A stretch of 64,000 bases of DNA from JAPULR01 sp965238215. Lineage in GTDB: Bacteria > Chloroflexota > Dehalococcoidia > Lucifugimonadales > GCA-2712585. Under the pieces are notes generated by a model, which was not told where the DNA came from, made no database searches, and saw only the letters and a list, made by a program, of their open reading frames with translations. The DNA lies in contig OZ250180.1 in assembly GCA_965238215.1 (NCBI GenBank), positions 1,302,001-1,366,000 of the forward strand. The letters run 5' to 3'. The position numbers and the translations under genes are program-made. This document shows positions 1-7,070 of the stretch, one piece after another (position 1 is the first letter of the stretch; each line of letters opens with the position of its first letter).

Positions 1-1250
1 ATGCCGTCGAGGATGACGTCGGGGTCGGTGTCGGTGTCGTCGGCCTGGCCGACTGCGCAGGGATCCGTACCATCGCTTTCGCAGAGGATTACCTGCACAC
101 CAAACTTACCGCTTATAGCGCTGCTCTCCGTGAGGATGACGCTAACGGTGCTGTTGGGGGCCTGGCTGGTGATGGTCACCCTGTTCTTGGAGCTACCGAT
201 TGCGAAGACAGGCACCTGATAGGTCAACGTAATGTCTACGTCGGTACCAATTTGCAGGTCTTCATCGTCTATCGTGTCGCCGTCAGCAGGGTCGGAGCGG
301 TCCACCTCATTGATGGTAATCGCCACAGTGTCCGCAACGAACTCGTTGGTATCATCCGTGTCGGTGTCGTCATCTGCACCGCGGGTGATTACGATGCCCA
401 ACTCAAAGGTGCCGGACTCGTCTCTACTTTCGTCCGTATCCTCTGTTTCGGGATCGTCAACGGTGGCGGGGTCATCTTCCCTCGTAGCCATGATGGCAGA
501 GGTCTTGACCGTACCCGTCAGGGACTCGTCGTCGCCAGTATCGGGGTCGTCCGCCGGAACGGTGATGGTGCCGTCCCTCGATGTCAGGCGACCGTCGCCG
601 TTGGTGTCGAGAACGTCCATCCAGTCCCAGAGGTCCGCAGCAGCCGGATCGGAATCAGGCATGAGGGGGCCTGTGCGGCCTGTGGGCAAGTCGAGGTCGT
701 TGTTGCCGCTTGTAAAGCTGTCCCGAACGTCGTTGGAGGGCACCGTGGTTGCCGAACGACCGCTGATGTTATCGAGCGAGAATATCATGTACTCGATATG
801 GGTGGCGCCAGTCGGCAAAGCGACGCTTGTCAACTGGCCAGACTGGATGTTTAGCCCAGAAACGTCACCACTTGCAACTTCAATATACGGTTCATTGGAA
901 TCGCGTTTGTCGTTGGAATTGGCGTCGCTGAACCCACGAAAGTCCAAGTAGTTCACAGCGCCGTCGCCATTAGCGTCTGCCAAGTTAACCCATTGTTCAC
1001 CTTCAGGAGCGGTGCCGCCCGTGAAGACCTTGGTGGCGGGCTTGTTCAGGTCCTGGTCTGCGACTTCTAGATAGAAGCCGGCAGTGCCTGCCGGACCGTT
1101 GAGGCTGACGTAGCTGATTCCGTCCCCGCCCTTATTATCAAGGAACGAAATCGTTCCTGCGTCGGCTGCGAAGGCGGGCATGGCCCACAAGAGCCCCAGC
1201 AGCAGTGTTACCAGTATACCGGGGATAAACCAAGTAGCTTTTTGTATCAC
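1..1250 (-). CDS. Secreted acidic surface protein, N-terminal part
   Basis: Reading the minus strand from a GTG at 1250 gives 416 codons open to the window edge, so the C-terminus is missing. The start has a GGGAGG ribosome site 4 nt upstream. Residues 1-28 form a signal peptide: a basic start, a long hydrophobic stretch rich in L, and an AFA-A cleavage site. The mature part has two Ca-binding, dockerin/EF-hand-like loops (D92-A-N-G-D-G and D215-T-N-G-D-G), then a very acidic stretch rich in D, T and E from about residue 245. It is probably exported and Ca-stabilised on the cell surface. I do not recognise a named family. S-layer, adhesin or TANFOR-like roles are possible but unproven. Confidence 0.75.
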   Translation of the reverse strand, partial: MIQKATWFIPGILVTLLLGLLWAMPAFAADAGTISFLDNKGGDGISYVSLNGPAGTAGFYLEVADQDLNKPATKVFTGGTAPEGEQWVNLADANGDGAVNYLDFRGFSDANSNDKRDSNEPYIEVASGDVSGLNIQSGQLTSVALPTGATHIEYMIFSLDNISGRSATTVPSNDVRDSFTSGNNDLDLPTGRTGPLMPDSDPAAADLWDWMDVLDTNGDGRLTSRDGTITVPADDPDTGDDESLTGTVKTSAIMATREDDPATVDDPETEDTDESRDESGTFELGIVITRGADDDTDTDDTNEFVADTVAITINEVDRSDPADGDTIDDEDLQIGTDVDITLTYQVPVFAIGSSKNRVTITSQAPNSTVSVILTESSAISGKFGVQVILCESDGTDPCAVGQADDTDTDPDVILDG

Positions 1251-1303
1251 TTTTCCTCCCAATGCGTCGTAGTTTGAGGGGCCGTCCGGTGGTTAGATGT
1301 CAT
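1247..1303 (-). CDS. Possible 18-aa leader peptide before the surface protein
   Basis: An ATG at 1303 lies 7 nt after a full AAGGAGG ribosome site (1312-1318). It opens an 18-codon frame, MTSNHRTAPQTTTHWEEK. Its TGA (1249-1247) overlaps the GTG start of the secreted protein (1250-1248). The better ribosome site is on the small frame, which suggests translational coupling or a leader peptide. Alternatively the strong site may simply feed the downstream GTG. No homologue is known to me. Confidence 0.35.
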   Translation of the reverse strand: MTSNHRTAPQTTTHWEEK

Positions 1304-1744
1304 AGACCAACCTCCTTGAGTCTGATGCCCGTAGGGCGCCAGGGAGGGCCGGTGTTTCCGAGATAAATTGGTCTGGAATAGTGCATTGTTTCCCTCTCCT
1401 GGGGCGTTAATTCTGATATATGCGGTATGTTTCATGGTTTGTGGCAGTGGTTTAAGTTCGGGGGCTTTCCCAAACGTAGGCCGCTCCACAGGTAAATCTG
1501 CGGTGGCGGCGAGGGGGGTGTTGGCCCTTGCGGATGCCGTAGGTATGTGAATTTGCCTCTGGGTAAGTTTTGGGTTTGGCAAGCCTGTGATAGTCATGCG
1601 GTACTCTACACAACCCCGCTTGAGATTGTCAAGTGGGATTGGCGGGGGAATTTGGTGGATAGTTGGGTGCGAATGACGGTGGATTTCCTAGCTATTTGGC
1701 TGTGGGAATACGGGGGGGATTATACATTGTGTCGATGGGAATAG

Positions 1745-2030
1745 GAAGGGGTCACTGCGTGACGGCAAGCTTGGGGTTGGGCGTGGGGGAGGGGTTCTTC
1801 CAGGGGGAGGCTGGGGGAAGGGTGGGGCGTGGGGAGGAGGGGGTTTTCGGGGGGAGGAGGGGGGAGGGTTGGGGATGGGGGAGGGTTTGGGGCGGGGAGG
1901 GGGAAGGGAGGCGAGGGGGCGGGGATCACCCCCATCCAAACCTTCCCCCATCGAGGGGGAAGGAGGGATGGGAGGAAGGGCGGCGGGAGGGGTTGGGGGA
2001 GCGGGCGGGAGGCGCTCGTTGGGGATGGCA
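1745..2030. repeat. G-run low-complexity tract
   Basis: About 285 bases in which the plus strand consists largely of runs of 3 to 6 G separated by A, T or GA. This gives many consecutive chances for G-quadruplex folding on the plus strand and i-motif on the minus. It lies between divergently read genes and ends in a palindromic repeat. Slippage during replication or assembly is likely, so the exact length is uncertain. Confidence 0.6.
1926..1972. repeat. Palindromic intergenic repeat, copy 1
   Basis: An imperfect palindrome with outer arms CCCATCC / GGATGGG and inner arms CCTTCCCCC / GGGGGAAGG around an ATCGA loop. A second copy sits at 2971-3023, at the pyrG start. REP-like elements of this kind are typical of Chloroflexota intergenic DNA. 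Confidence 0.7.
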
Positions 2031-2084
2031 TTGTGATCCGCTCGACCCCTCTACTTCTCCTTCATCCCACTTCGGAGGAACCCG

Positions 2085-2405
2085 ATGCCCTCGAATCGAA
2101 GTCATCAATACTACGTCTATCTCACAACGAATAAGCGAAGAACCCTATACACGGGCTTCACAAACAATCTGCATCGAAGGATGTACGAACACAAGCGTGG
2201 TCTATTAGAGGGATTCACCAAGAGATACAGGATAATTTCCCTGGCTTACTATGAGGAAACTTCCGATGCCGCGTCGGCTATAGCCAGGGAAAAGCAAATC
2301 AAGGGTTGGCTAAGGAGCAGGAAGGTAGCGTTGATTGAGGGGGTTAACGCCGGTTGGGAGGACTTGTCGTTAGGCTGGTTTGACGACTCTCCAGAGGGAT
2401 GTTGA
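2085..2405 (+). CDS. GIY-YIG nuclease domain protein
   Basis: A 106-residue stand-alone GIY-YIG domain of the UvrC N-terminal / YhbQ-like type. The sequence shows a YYVYL strand (9-13) in place of GIY, YTG (22-24) for YIG, the catalytic Arg region (R31/R32), H36 and a conserved Glu in AREKQIKGW near residue 69. The ATG start has GGAGG at 2074-2078. Small proteins of this family are often called DNA-damage or excision endonucleases, but most have no tested role. It stands alone between two repeat-rich spacers, which may hint at a mobile origin. Confidence 0.85.
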   Translation: MPSNRSHQYYVYLTTNKRRTLYTGFTNNLHRRMYEHKRGLLEGFTKRYRIISLAYYEETSDAASAIAREKQIKGWLRSRKVALIEGVNAGWEDLSLGWFDDSPEGC

Positions 2406-2421
2406 GGCGTGGGGGGAGTTG

Positions 2422-2458
2422 GATTCTTCGACTTCGCTGCGCTACGCTCAGAATGACA
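2422..2458. repeat. Short dispersed repeat starting GATTCTTCGACTTCGCTG
   Basis: A GATTCTTCG...CGCTCAGAATGAC element. A diverged copy lies at 24959-24987 in another spacer, and a fragment is near 27716. This short intergenic repeat is common in Chloroflexota-like genomes. Its function is unknown. Confidence 0.6.
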
Positions 2459-2566
2459 CGTGGGGGAGGCGCTGCGCTACGTTCAGGAGGGCATGTGGGG
2501 GAGTGGGGCTGGGCGGGCTTTGGGGCGGGGGCGGTTGGGGAGCGGGGAGGGGGATGGGATGGGTTG

Positions 2567-2736
2567 CCGCCTGCGCGAGGACAACGGGGGGAGGGTTTCG
2601 ACGCGAGGGGAGGCTATTCGTGGGGGTGGCGGAGGGAAGAGGGATGGGTCCCCGCCTGCGCGAGGACAAGAGGGAGGGGCGCATGCGTCCCCCGCCTTCG
2701 CGGGGGCAGGGTTTCGACGCGAGGGGAGGCTATTCG
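2567..2736. repeat. Internal direct repeats (29 bp and 18 bp units)
   Basis: A 29-bp unit beginning AGGGTTTCGACGCGAGG occurs identically at 2592-2620 and 2708-2736. An 18-bp unit CCGCCTGCGCGAGGACAA occurs at 2567-2584 and 2652-2669. Together they form a partly duplicated block about 85-116 bp apart. The block looks like a tandemly expanded intergenic element. Confidence 0.7.
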
Positions 2737-2759
2737 CGGGAACACGGGGGTGGGAGCGG

Positions 2760-2789
2760 TTGACACTCCGTTGGAGGCGGGGATATACT
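2760..2789 (+). promoter_or_regulatory. Promoter of pyrG
   Basis: A perfect -35 box TTGACA (2760-2765), an 18-bp spacer, and a -10 box TATACT (2784-2789). Transcription would start near 2796 and leave a leader of about 220 nt before pyrG. Confidence 0.7.
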
Positions 2790-2970
2790 CTTTTTGTCAG
2801 CTTTCCCCTTCGCGTCGCCCTGGCATAGGGCCGAGGGTCGGCGGGAAGCAGCCGACGATTCCATACCCCGGAGTCCCCCACCCTTCCTTATATATGAAGG
2901 TTTTGCTGTTCTCCCATAGCTGTTACCTTTCACCCGTGCGCGTGCCTTTGCCGAATGGCGGGGGAAGTTT

Positions 2971-3023
2971 TCACCCCCATCCTAACCTTCCCCCATCAAG
3001 GGAGAAGAGAACTGAGGGATGGG
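2971..3023. repeat. Palindromic intergenic repeat, copy 2, containing the pyrG start codon
   Basis: Same element as 1926-1972: the left arm CACCCCCATCC and CCTTCCCCCATC match closely, and the right arm is degraded but still ends GAGGGATGGG. The ATG of pyrG (3019-3021) lies inside that last block, and its GAGGG serves as the only Shine-Dalgarno-like sequence. Confidence 0.65.
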
Positions 3024-4707
3024 CGTGAGCACTAAGTTCATTTTTGTAACGGGCGGCGTTGTTAGCGCCGTGGGCAAGGGGGTCAGCGTCGCGTCTATTG
3101 GGCGTATCCTGAAGAGCCGGGGGATCACTGTTTCGGTCATCAAGCTGGACCCGTACCTGAATGTGGACCCGGGGACGATGTCGCCGTACCAGCACGGGGA
3201 GGTATTCGTGACGAAGGACGGGGGCGAGACGGATATGGACCTGGGGCATTACGAGCGGTTTATCGACATTGAGGTTACGCGGTCGTCGAATCTGACGGCG
3301 GGGCAGGTGTACCAGTCGTTGATAACGAAGGAACGCCGGGGGGACTTCCTGGGGGGGACGATTCAGACGGTGTCGCACGTGACGAATGAGATAAAGGGGC
3401 GGATTCTGTCACTGGCGGAGGAGTCGGGCGCGGAGGTGGTGGTGGTGGAGGTTGGGGGGACGGTGGGGGACATCGAGGGGCAGCCGTTCCTGGAGGCGAT
3501 CCGGCAGATGCGGAAGGACGTGGGGCGGGAGAATGTTTTCTATATTCACGTGACGCTCTTACCTTATATATATGCGACGGGGGAGTTGAAGACGAAGCCG
3601 ACGCAGCATAGCGTGAAGGAGTTGAGGAGCGTCGGGATTCAGCCGGACGCGATTATCTGCCGCAGCGACTTTGAGGTGTCGGACGGGATACGGGAGAAGA
3701 TATCGCTGTTTTGCGACGTGCAGAAGGATGCGGTGATTCCGCTGCTGACGGTGGATACTATCTACCGGGTGCCGCTGATTCTGGAGGACTGGGGGATGGG
3801 AGATTTGCTGACGCGGTCGTTGAACCTTCGGGCCGCAGAACGGGATATGAAGGCGTGGGCGGCGATGGTGGAGCGGATGGGGGCGCATTCCGGCAGGGTG
3901 CCAATTGCGCTTGTGGGGAAGTATGTAGAGCTGAAGGACTCTTATATATCGGTGAAGGAGGCGCTGCAGCACGCGGCATGGCATCACGGGCAGGAGGTGG
4001 AGGTGCAGTGGGTGCACGCTGAGGAGGTGGAGGCGAAGGGCCCGGATGGGCTGCTGGCGACGGCGTGCGGGATTGTGGTGCCGGGAGGGTTCGGGGCGCG
4101 GGGAGTGGAGGGGATGATTCGGACGGCGCAGTACGCACGGGAGCATAAGATTCCGTACCTGGGGCTGTGCCTGGGGCTGCAGGTGATGGTGGTGGAGTTC
4201 GCCCGGAATGTGTTGAATATGAAGGGGGCGCACTCTTATGAGGTGGACCCGGCGTGCGAGGACCCGGTGGTGCATATTATGCCGGAGCAGCGGACGGTGA
4301 CGGATTTGGGGGGGACGATGCGGCTGGGGGACTATCCGTGCATGCTGCTGGAGAATAGCCTGGCGCGTCGGGCGTACGGGCAGGAGCAGGTGTCGGAGCG
4401 GCACAGGCACCGGTTCGAGTTGAACAACGACTATCGCGAGCGGTTGGAGGAGGCAGGGATGCGGGCGAGCGGGCTTTCGCCGGACCGCCGGCTGGTGGAG
4501 ATAACGGAGATGGAGGGGCACCCGTTTATGCTAGGGGTGCAGTTTCACCCGGAGTTCCGGTCGAGGCCGCACCGGCCGCACCCGCTGGTGAGCGAGTTTG
4601 TGGGTACGGCGATGAAGACGCTGCGGGAGGGAAGTCAGCCTTCGCTGCCGCTGGGGGAAGGTGTGCTGGCGGTTCGCCGGACGCCTCCGTATATGAATGG
4701 GGACTGA
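3019..4707 (+). CDS. pyrG: CTP synthase
   Basis: Makes CTP from UTP, ATP and glutamine in the cytoplasm. 562 residues. The N-terminal synthetase domain has FVTGGVVSAVGKG at 9-21. The C-terminal class I glutamine amidotransferase domain has the nucleophile Cys384 in LGLCLGLQ and the His/Glu pair in GVQFHPEF. A C-terminal tail of about 20 residues (after AMKTLREG) extends past the usual length. The start in MGVSTKFIF matches the family start, but the ribosome site is weak and comes from a repeat. A GTG two codons later is possible. The gene is followed closely by the aldolase gene, so the two may be co-transcribed. Confidence 0.97.
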   Translation: MGVSTKFIFVTGGVVSAVGKGVSVASIGRILKSRGITVSVIKLDPYLNVDPGTMSPYQHGEVFVTKDGGETDMDLGHYERFIDIEVTRSSNLTAGQVYQSLITKERRGDFLGGTIQTVSHVTNEIKGRILSLAEESGAEVVVVEVGGTVGDIEGQPFLEAIRQMRKDVGRENVFYIHVTLLPYIYATGELKTKPTQHSVKELRSVGIQPDAIICRSDFEVSDGIREKISLFCDVQKDAVIPLLTVDTIYRVPLILEDWGMGDLLTRSLNLRAAERDMKAWAAMVERMGAHSGRVPIALVGKYVELKDSYISVKEALQHAAWHHGQEVEVQWVHAEEVEAKGPDGLLATACGIVVPGGFGARGVEGMIRTAQYAREHKIPYLGLCLGLQVMVVEFARNVLNMKGAHSYEVDPACEDPVVHIMPEQRTVTDLGGTMRLGDYPCMLLENSLARRAYGQEQVSERHRHRFELNNDYRERLEEAGMRASGLSPDRRLVEITEMEGHPFMLGVQFHPEFRSRPHRPHPLVSEFVGTAMKTLREGSQPSLPLGEGVLAVRRTPPYMNGD

Positions 4708-4734
4708 TGTGAACGGTAGAAGCGGTTATATGAT

Positions 4735-5394
4735 ATGAAGCTTTTCGTTGATACGGCAGACGTGGACGAGGTGCGGCGGGCCGCCCGGTTAGGGGTGGTT
4801 TCCGGCGTGACGACGAATCCTTCGCTGGCGGCGCGGGCAGGGGTGAGGGGGATGGGGGGATACCGGGCGGCGATTGCGGAGATAGCGTCGATTGTGGACG
4901 GGCCGATATCTATAGAGGTCGTTAGCGAGGACGTGGAGGGGATGATAACGGAGGGGAAGGAGTACGCGACGTGGGCGCCGAGGCCGTGGGTGAAGCTGCC
5001 AAGCACGGCGGCGGGATTCCAGGCGATGAAGGCGCTGTCGGACGAGGGGATTGAGATCAACCAGACGCTTTGCTTTTCGGTGAACCAGGCGCTGCTGGGA
5101 GCGCAGGCCGGGGCGGCGGCGGTGAGCCCCTTCGTGGGACGGATCGACGACACGGGCCAGCGGGGAATGGACCTGGTGGCGGAGATAGTGTCGATATTTC
5201 GAAATTACGGTATCAGGACGCAGGTACTGGCGGCGAGCATTCGCCACCCGATGCACTGCGTGGAAGCGGCCCGGGCCGGGGCGCATATAGTAACGGCGCC
5301 ATGCGCGGTGCTGGAGCAGATGGTGGACCACCCCCTGACAACGATGGGGGTGGAGCGGTTTCGCCAAGACTGGCAGAAGGCCAGCGGGGGCTGA
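4735..5394 (+). CDS. fsa: Transaldolase / fructose-6-phosphate aldolase family
   Basis: 219 residues, the short form typical of FSA and small transaldolases (TalC type). LFVDTADVDEVRR at the start, VTTNPSL (27-33), the Schiff-base lysine K87 in WVKLPST, and TLCFSVNQALLGAQAG with SPFVGRIDD are all present. Acts on sugar phosphates in the cytoplasm, in the non-oxidative pentose phosphate pathway. It begins 27 nt after pyrG with only a weak ribosome site. True transaldolase versus fructose-6-phosphate aldolase activity cannot be told from the sequence here. Confidence 0.9.
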   Translation: MKLFVDTADVDEVRRAARLGVVSGVTTNPSLAARAGVRGMGGYRAAIAEIASIVDGPISIEVVSEDVEGMITEGKEYATWAPRPWVKLPSTAAGFQAMKALSDEGIEINQTLCFSVNQALLGAQAGAAAVSPFVGRIDDTGQRGMDLVAEIVSIFRNYGIRTQVLAASIRHPMHCVEAARAGAHIVTAPCAVLEQMVDHPLTTMGVERFRQDWQKASGG

Positions 5395-5442
5395 GACGCC
5401 CCGGACCCTCGTCTCAGCGGAGCAAAAATCTTTGGAAAGAAC

Positions 5443-6738
5443 GTGATCCAAGTGGCTGCCAAACCGACGTTAGACGTTTCAGAACTCGAGAGGATGAGCA
5501 AGGAGGAGCTGCTGGTGTTTGCCCAGAAGATGGGCATGGAAAACGGCACCTCGCTCACGTCTCTACGCAAAGAGGACATGGTGGTGCGAATTGCCCACAC
5601 GTTCCCAGACCAGCACCGGCTGAGGGGGTCCGGGGTCCTCGAATTGATGAGCGACGGTTACGGCTTCCTACGCCACACGGGGTTGAAGCCGGGGCCGGGG
5701 GACATCTACGTTTCGCAGTCGCAAGTCCGGCGGTTCGGCCTCCGGAGTGGCGACACGGTGGCCGGGGGCGTTCGCTCGCCCAAGGGCGGGGAGCGCTACT
5801 TTGGGATGACGCGGGTGGACACGGTTAACGATCTTACGCCGCCGAATGCGCGGACGAGGCCGGGGTTCGAGGAGTTAACGCCCATCTTCCCCGAACAGCA
5901 GATAATGTTGGAGACGACGCCGGATAACCTTACGACGCGAATGATAGACCTCTTCTCGCCCATTGGTCGCGGTCAGCGGGGGCTGATCGTGTCGCCGCCC
6001 AAGGCGGGGAAGACGACCATACTAAAGCACGTGGCCAGCGGTGTGAGCGCAAACTACCCCGACATCCACATAATGGTGGTGCTCATCGGCGAACGGCCCG
6101 AGGAAGTTACGGACATGCGCCGCTCCGTGAAGGGAGAGGTCTTCGCCTCCACCTTCGACGAGTCGGTGGAGGATCAGGTGCGTCTGGCGGACCTTTCGTT
6201 GGACAGGGCGAAGAGGCTAGTGGAGTCGGGCAAGGACGTGCTCATTCTGATGGACAGCATCACGCGGGCGACGCGGGCCTACAACCTGTCGCTGCCCAGC
6301 AGTGGACGCACGCTTTCGGGCGGCATCGACCCCGTGGCTCTTTACCCGCCCAAGAAGTTCTTTGGCGCGGCCCGCAACGTGGAACACGGCGGCAGCCTCA
6401 CCATCATCGCAAACTGCCTGGTGGACACAGGGAGCCGCATGGACGAGGTGATCTACGAGGAGTTCAAGGGAACGGGCAACATGGAGCTTCACCTGGACCG
6501 GAAGCTGGCGGAGAAGCGCATCTTCCCAGCCATAGACATAGGGCGGAGCAGCACCCGTAGGGAAGAGCTGCTCTTCGACCCAACCATGGTCAAGAACATC
6601 TGGCTGCTGCGGCGCATCGTGGGGTTGCTGGTCCAGGAATCAGGCAACTTCACCGACGGCATCGAGCGGATCCTAGAGCGGCTCTCCAATACCAAGAACA
6701 ATGTCGAATTCCTTGCGCGCCTGGGCAAGGAGAAGTAG
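5443..6738 (+). CDS. rho: Transcription termination factor Rho
   Basis: 431 residues. N-terminal Rho helical domain (about 10-55), cold-shock-type RNA-binding domain (about 60-125), then a RecA-like ATPase. The ATPase has Walker A SPPKAGKTT (184-192), Walker B with ILMDSITRATRAYN, and the arginine-finger region LSGGIDP. It forms a hexameric RNA helicase that ends transcripts. The GTG start is preceded by GGAAAG. There is no acidic or Asn-rich insert in the RNA-binding domain. Confidence 0.97.
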   Translation: MIQVAAKPTLDVSELERMSKEELLVFAQKMGMENGTSLTSLRKEDMVVRIAHTFPDQHRLRGSGVLELMSDGYGFLRHTGLKPGPGDIYVSQSQVRRFGLRSGDTVAGGVRSPKGGERYFGMTRVDTVNDLTPPNARTRPGFEELTPIFPEQQIMLETTPDNLTTRMIDLFSPIGRGQRGLIVSPPKAGKTTILKHVASGVSANYPDIHIMVVLIGERPEEVTDMRRSVKGEVFASTFDESVEDQVRLADLSLDRAKRLVESGKDVLILMDSITRATRAYNLSLPSSGRTLSGGIDPVALYPPKKFFGAARNVEHGGSLTIIANCLVDTGSRMDEVIYEEFKGTGNMELHLDRKLAEKRIFPAIDIGRSSTRREELLFDPTMVKNIWLLRRIVGLLVQESGNFTDGIERILERLSNTKNNVEFLARLGKEK

Positions 6739-6774
6739 AGAGCCGGTGCGCAAGGCTTTGGAGACATTAACGAA

Positions 6775-7041
6775 ATGACGATGGAGACGAATCACGGGCT
6801 GAACGTGATAACCGGGGAAGGCAACACCAGAGTGCTGCTGGGATGTACACACCAGCGGGGACTCGTCTACCTTGTGCCGGCGGAGAAGAGCTGGGTGTGC
6901 TCGGAGGAGATGCTTCCGGGCCACGCGCTTGCGGGGTTCTTAGGGGAGCTCACGGCCCGAGGAGATGCACAGGTGGAAGAGATGATGCAACGGTGGGGCA
7001 TCTACTTCAGACAGATGCCGTTGGACGAGTCCCAAGGCTAG
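6775..7041 (+). CDS. Hypothetical small protein after rho
   Basis: An 88-residue protein I do not recognise. It begins 36 nt after rho with GGAG upstream of ATG and may be co-transcribed. It has a hydrophobic core stretch (RVLLGCTHQRGLVYLV, two-strand-like) and an acidic helical second half (HALAGFLGELTARGDAQVEEMM). No signal peptide, membrane segment or metal motif is visible. Its codon use looks like that of its neighbours, which favours a real gene. Confidence 0.55.
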   Translation: MTMETNHGLNVITGEGNTRVLLGCTHQRGLVYLVPAEKSWVCSEEMLPGHALAGFLGELTARGDAQVEEMMQRWGIYFRQMPLDESQG

Positions 7042-7070
7042 CAGAGCCCTACACGCTGTCTGCGGAGGTC

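Larger units (their letters stand above)
1304..2084. other. Non-coding stretch upstream of the surface protein and the GIY-YIG gene
   Basis: No convincing gene is seen here. The left half (1304-1700) is of normal composition and must hold the promoter of the minus-strand surface protein, but no clear -35/-10 pair stands out. The right half is a G-run tract (separate entry) plus one copy of a palindromic repeat. Long open frames in the G-rich part are low-complexity artefacts. Confidence 0.5.
2406..3018. other. Repeat-rich spacer before pyrG
   Basis: About 610 bases without a credible gene. It holds several short dispersed repeats (listed separately), a hairpin with CCCCCGC / GCGGGGG arms at 2691-2708, the pyrG promoter, and a roughly 230-nt pyrG leader. 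The leader contains a GTCGGC / GCCGAC hairpin near 2836-2856. Long frames here are G-rich artefacts. Confidence 0.55.

Noticed and set aside
232..951. Plus-strand frame rich in Ser and Val in the first kilobase
   Set aside because: The minus-strand reading has a signal peptide, Ca-binding loops and a ribosome site. The plus frame is its mirror.
1321..1600. Cyclic-di-GMP or cobalamin riboswitch before the surface protein
   Set aside because: Only short fragments resemble the consensus; the conserved core cannot be assembled.
1663..2208. Frames rich in Gly/Arg or Pro across the G-run tract
   Set aside because: Low-complexity translation of G-runs, open on several frames at once.
2790..3018. 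Reiterative-transcription (GGGC start) control of pyrG
   Set aside because: The predicted transcript start region is not a GGG run, so the Bacillus mechanism does not fit.
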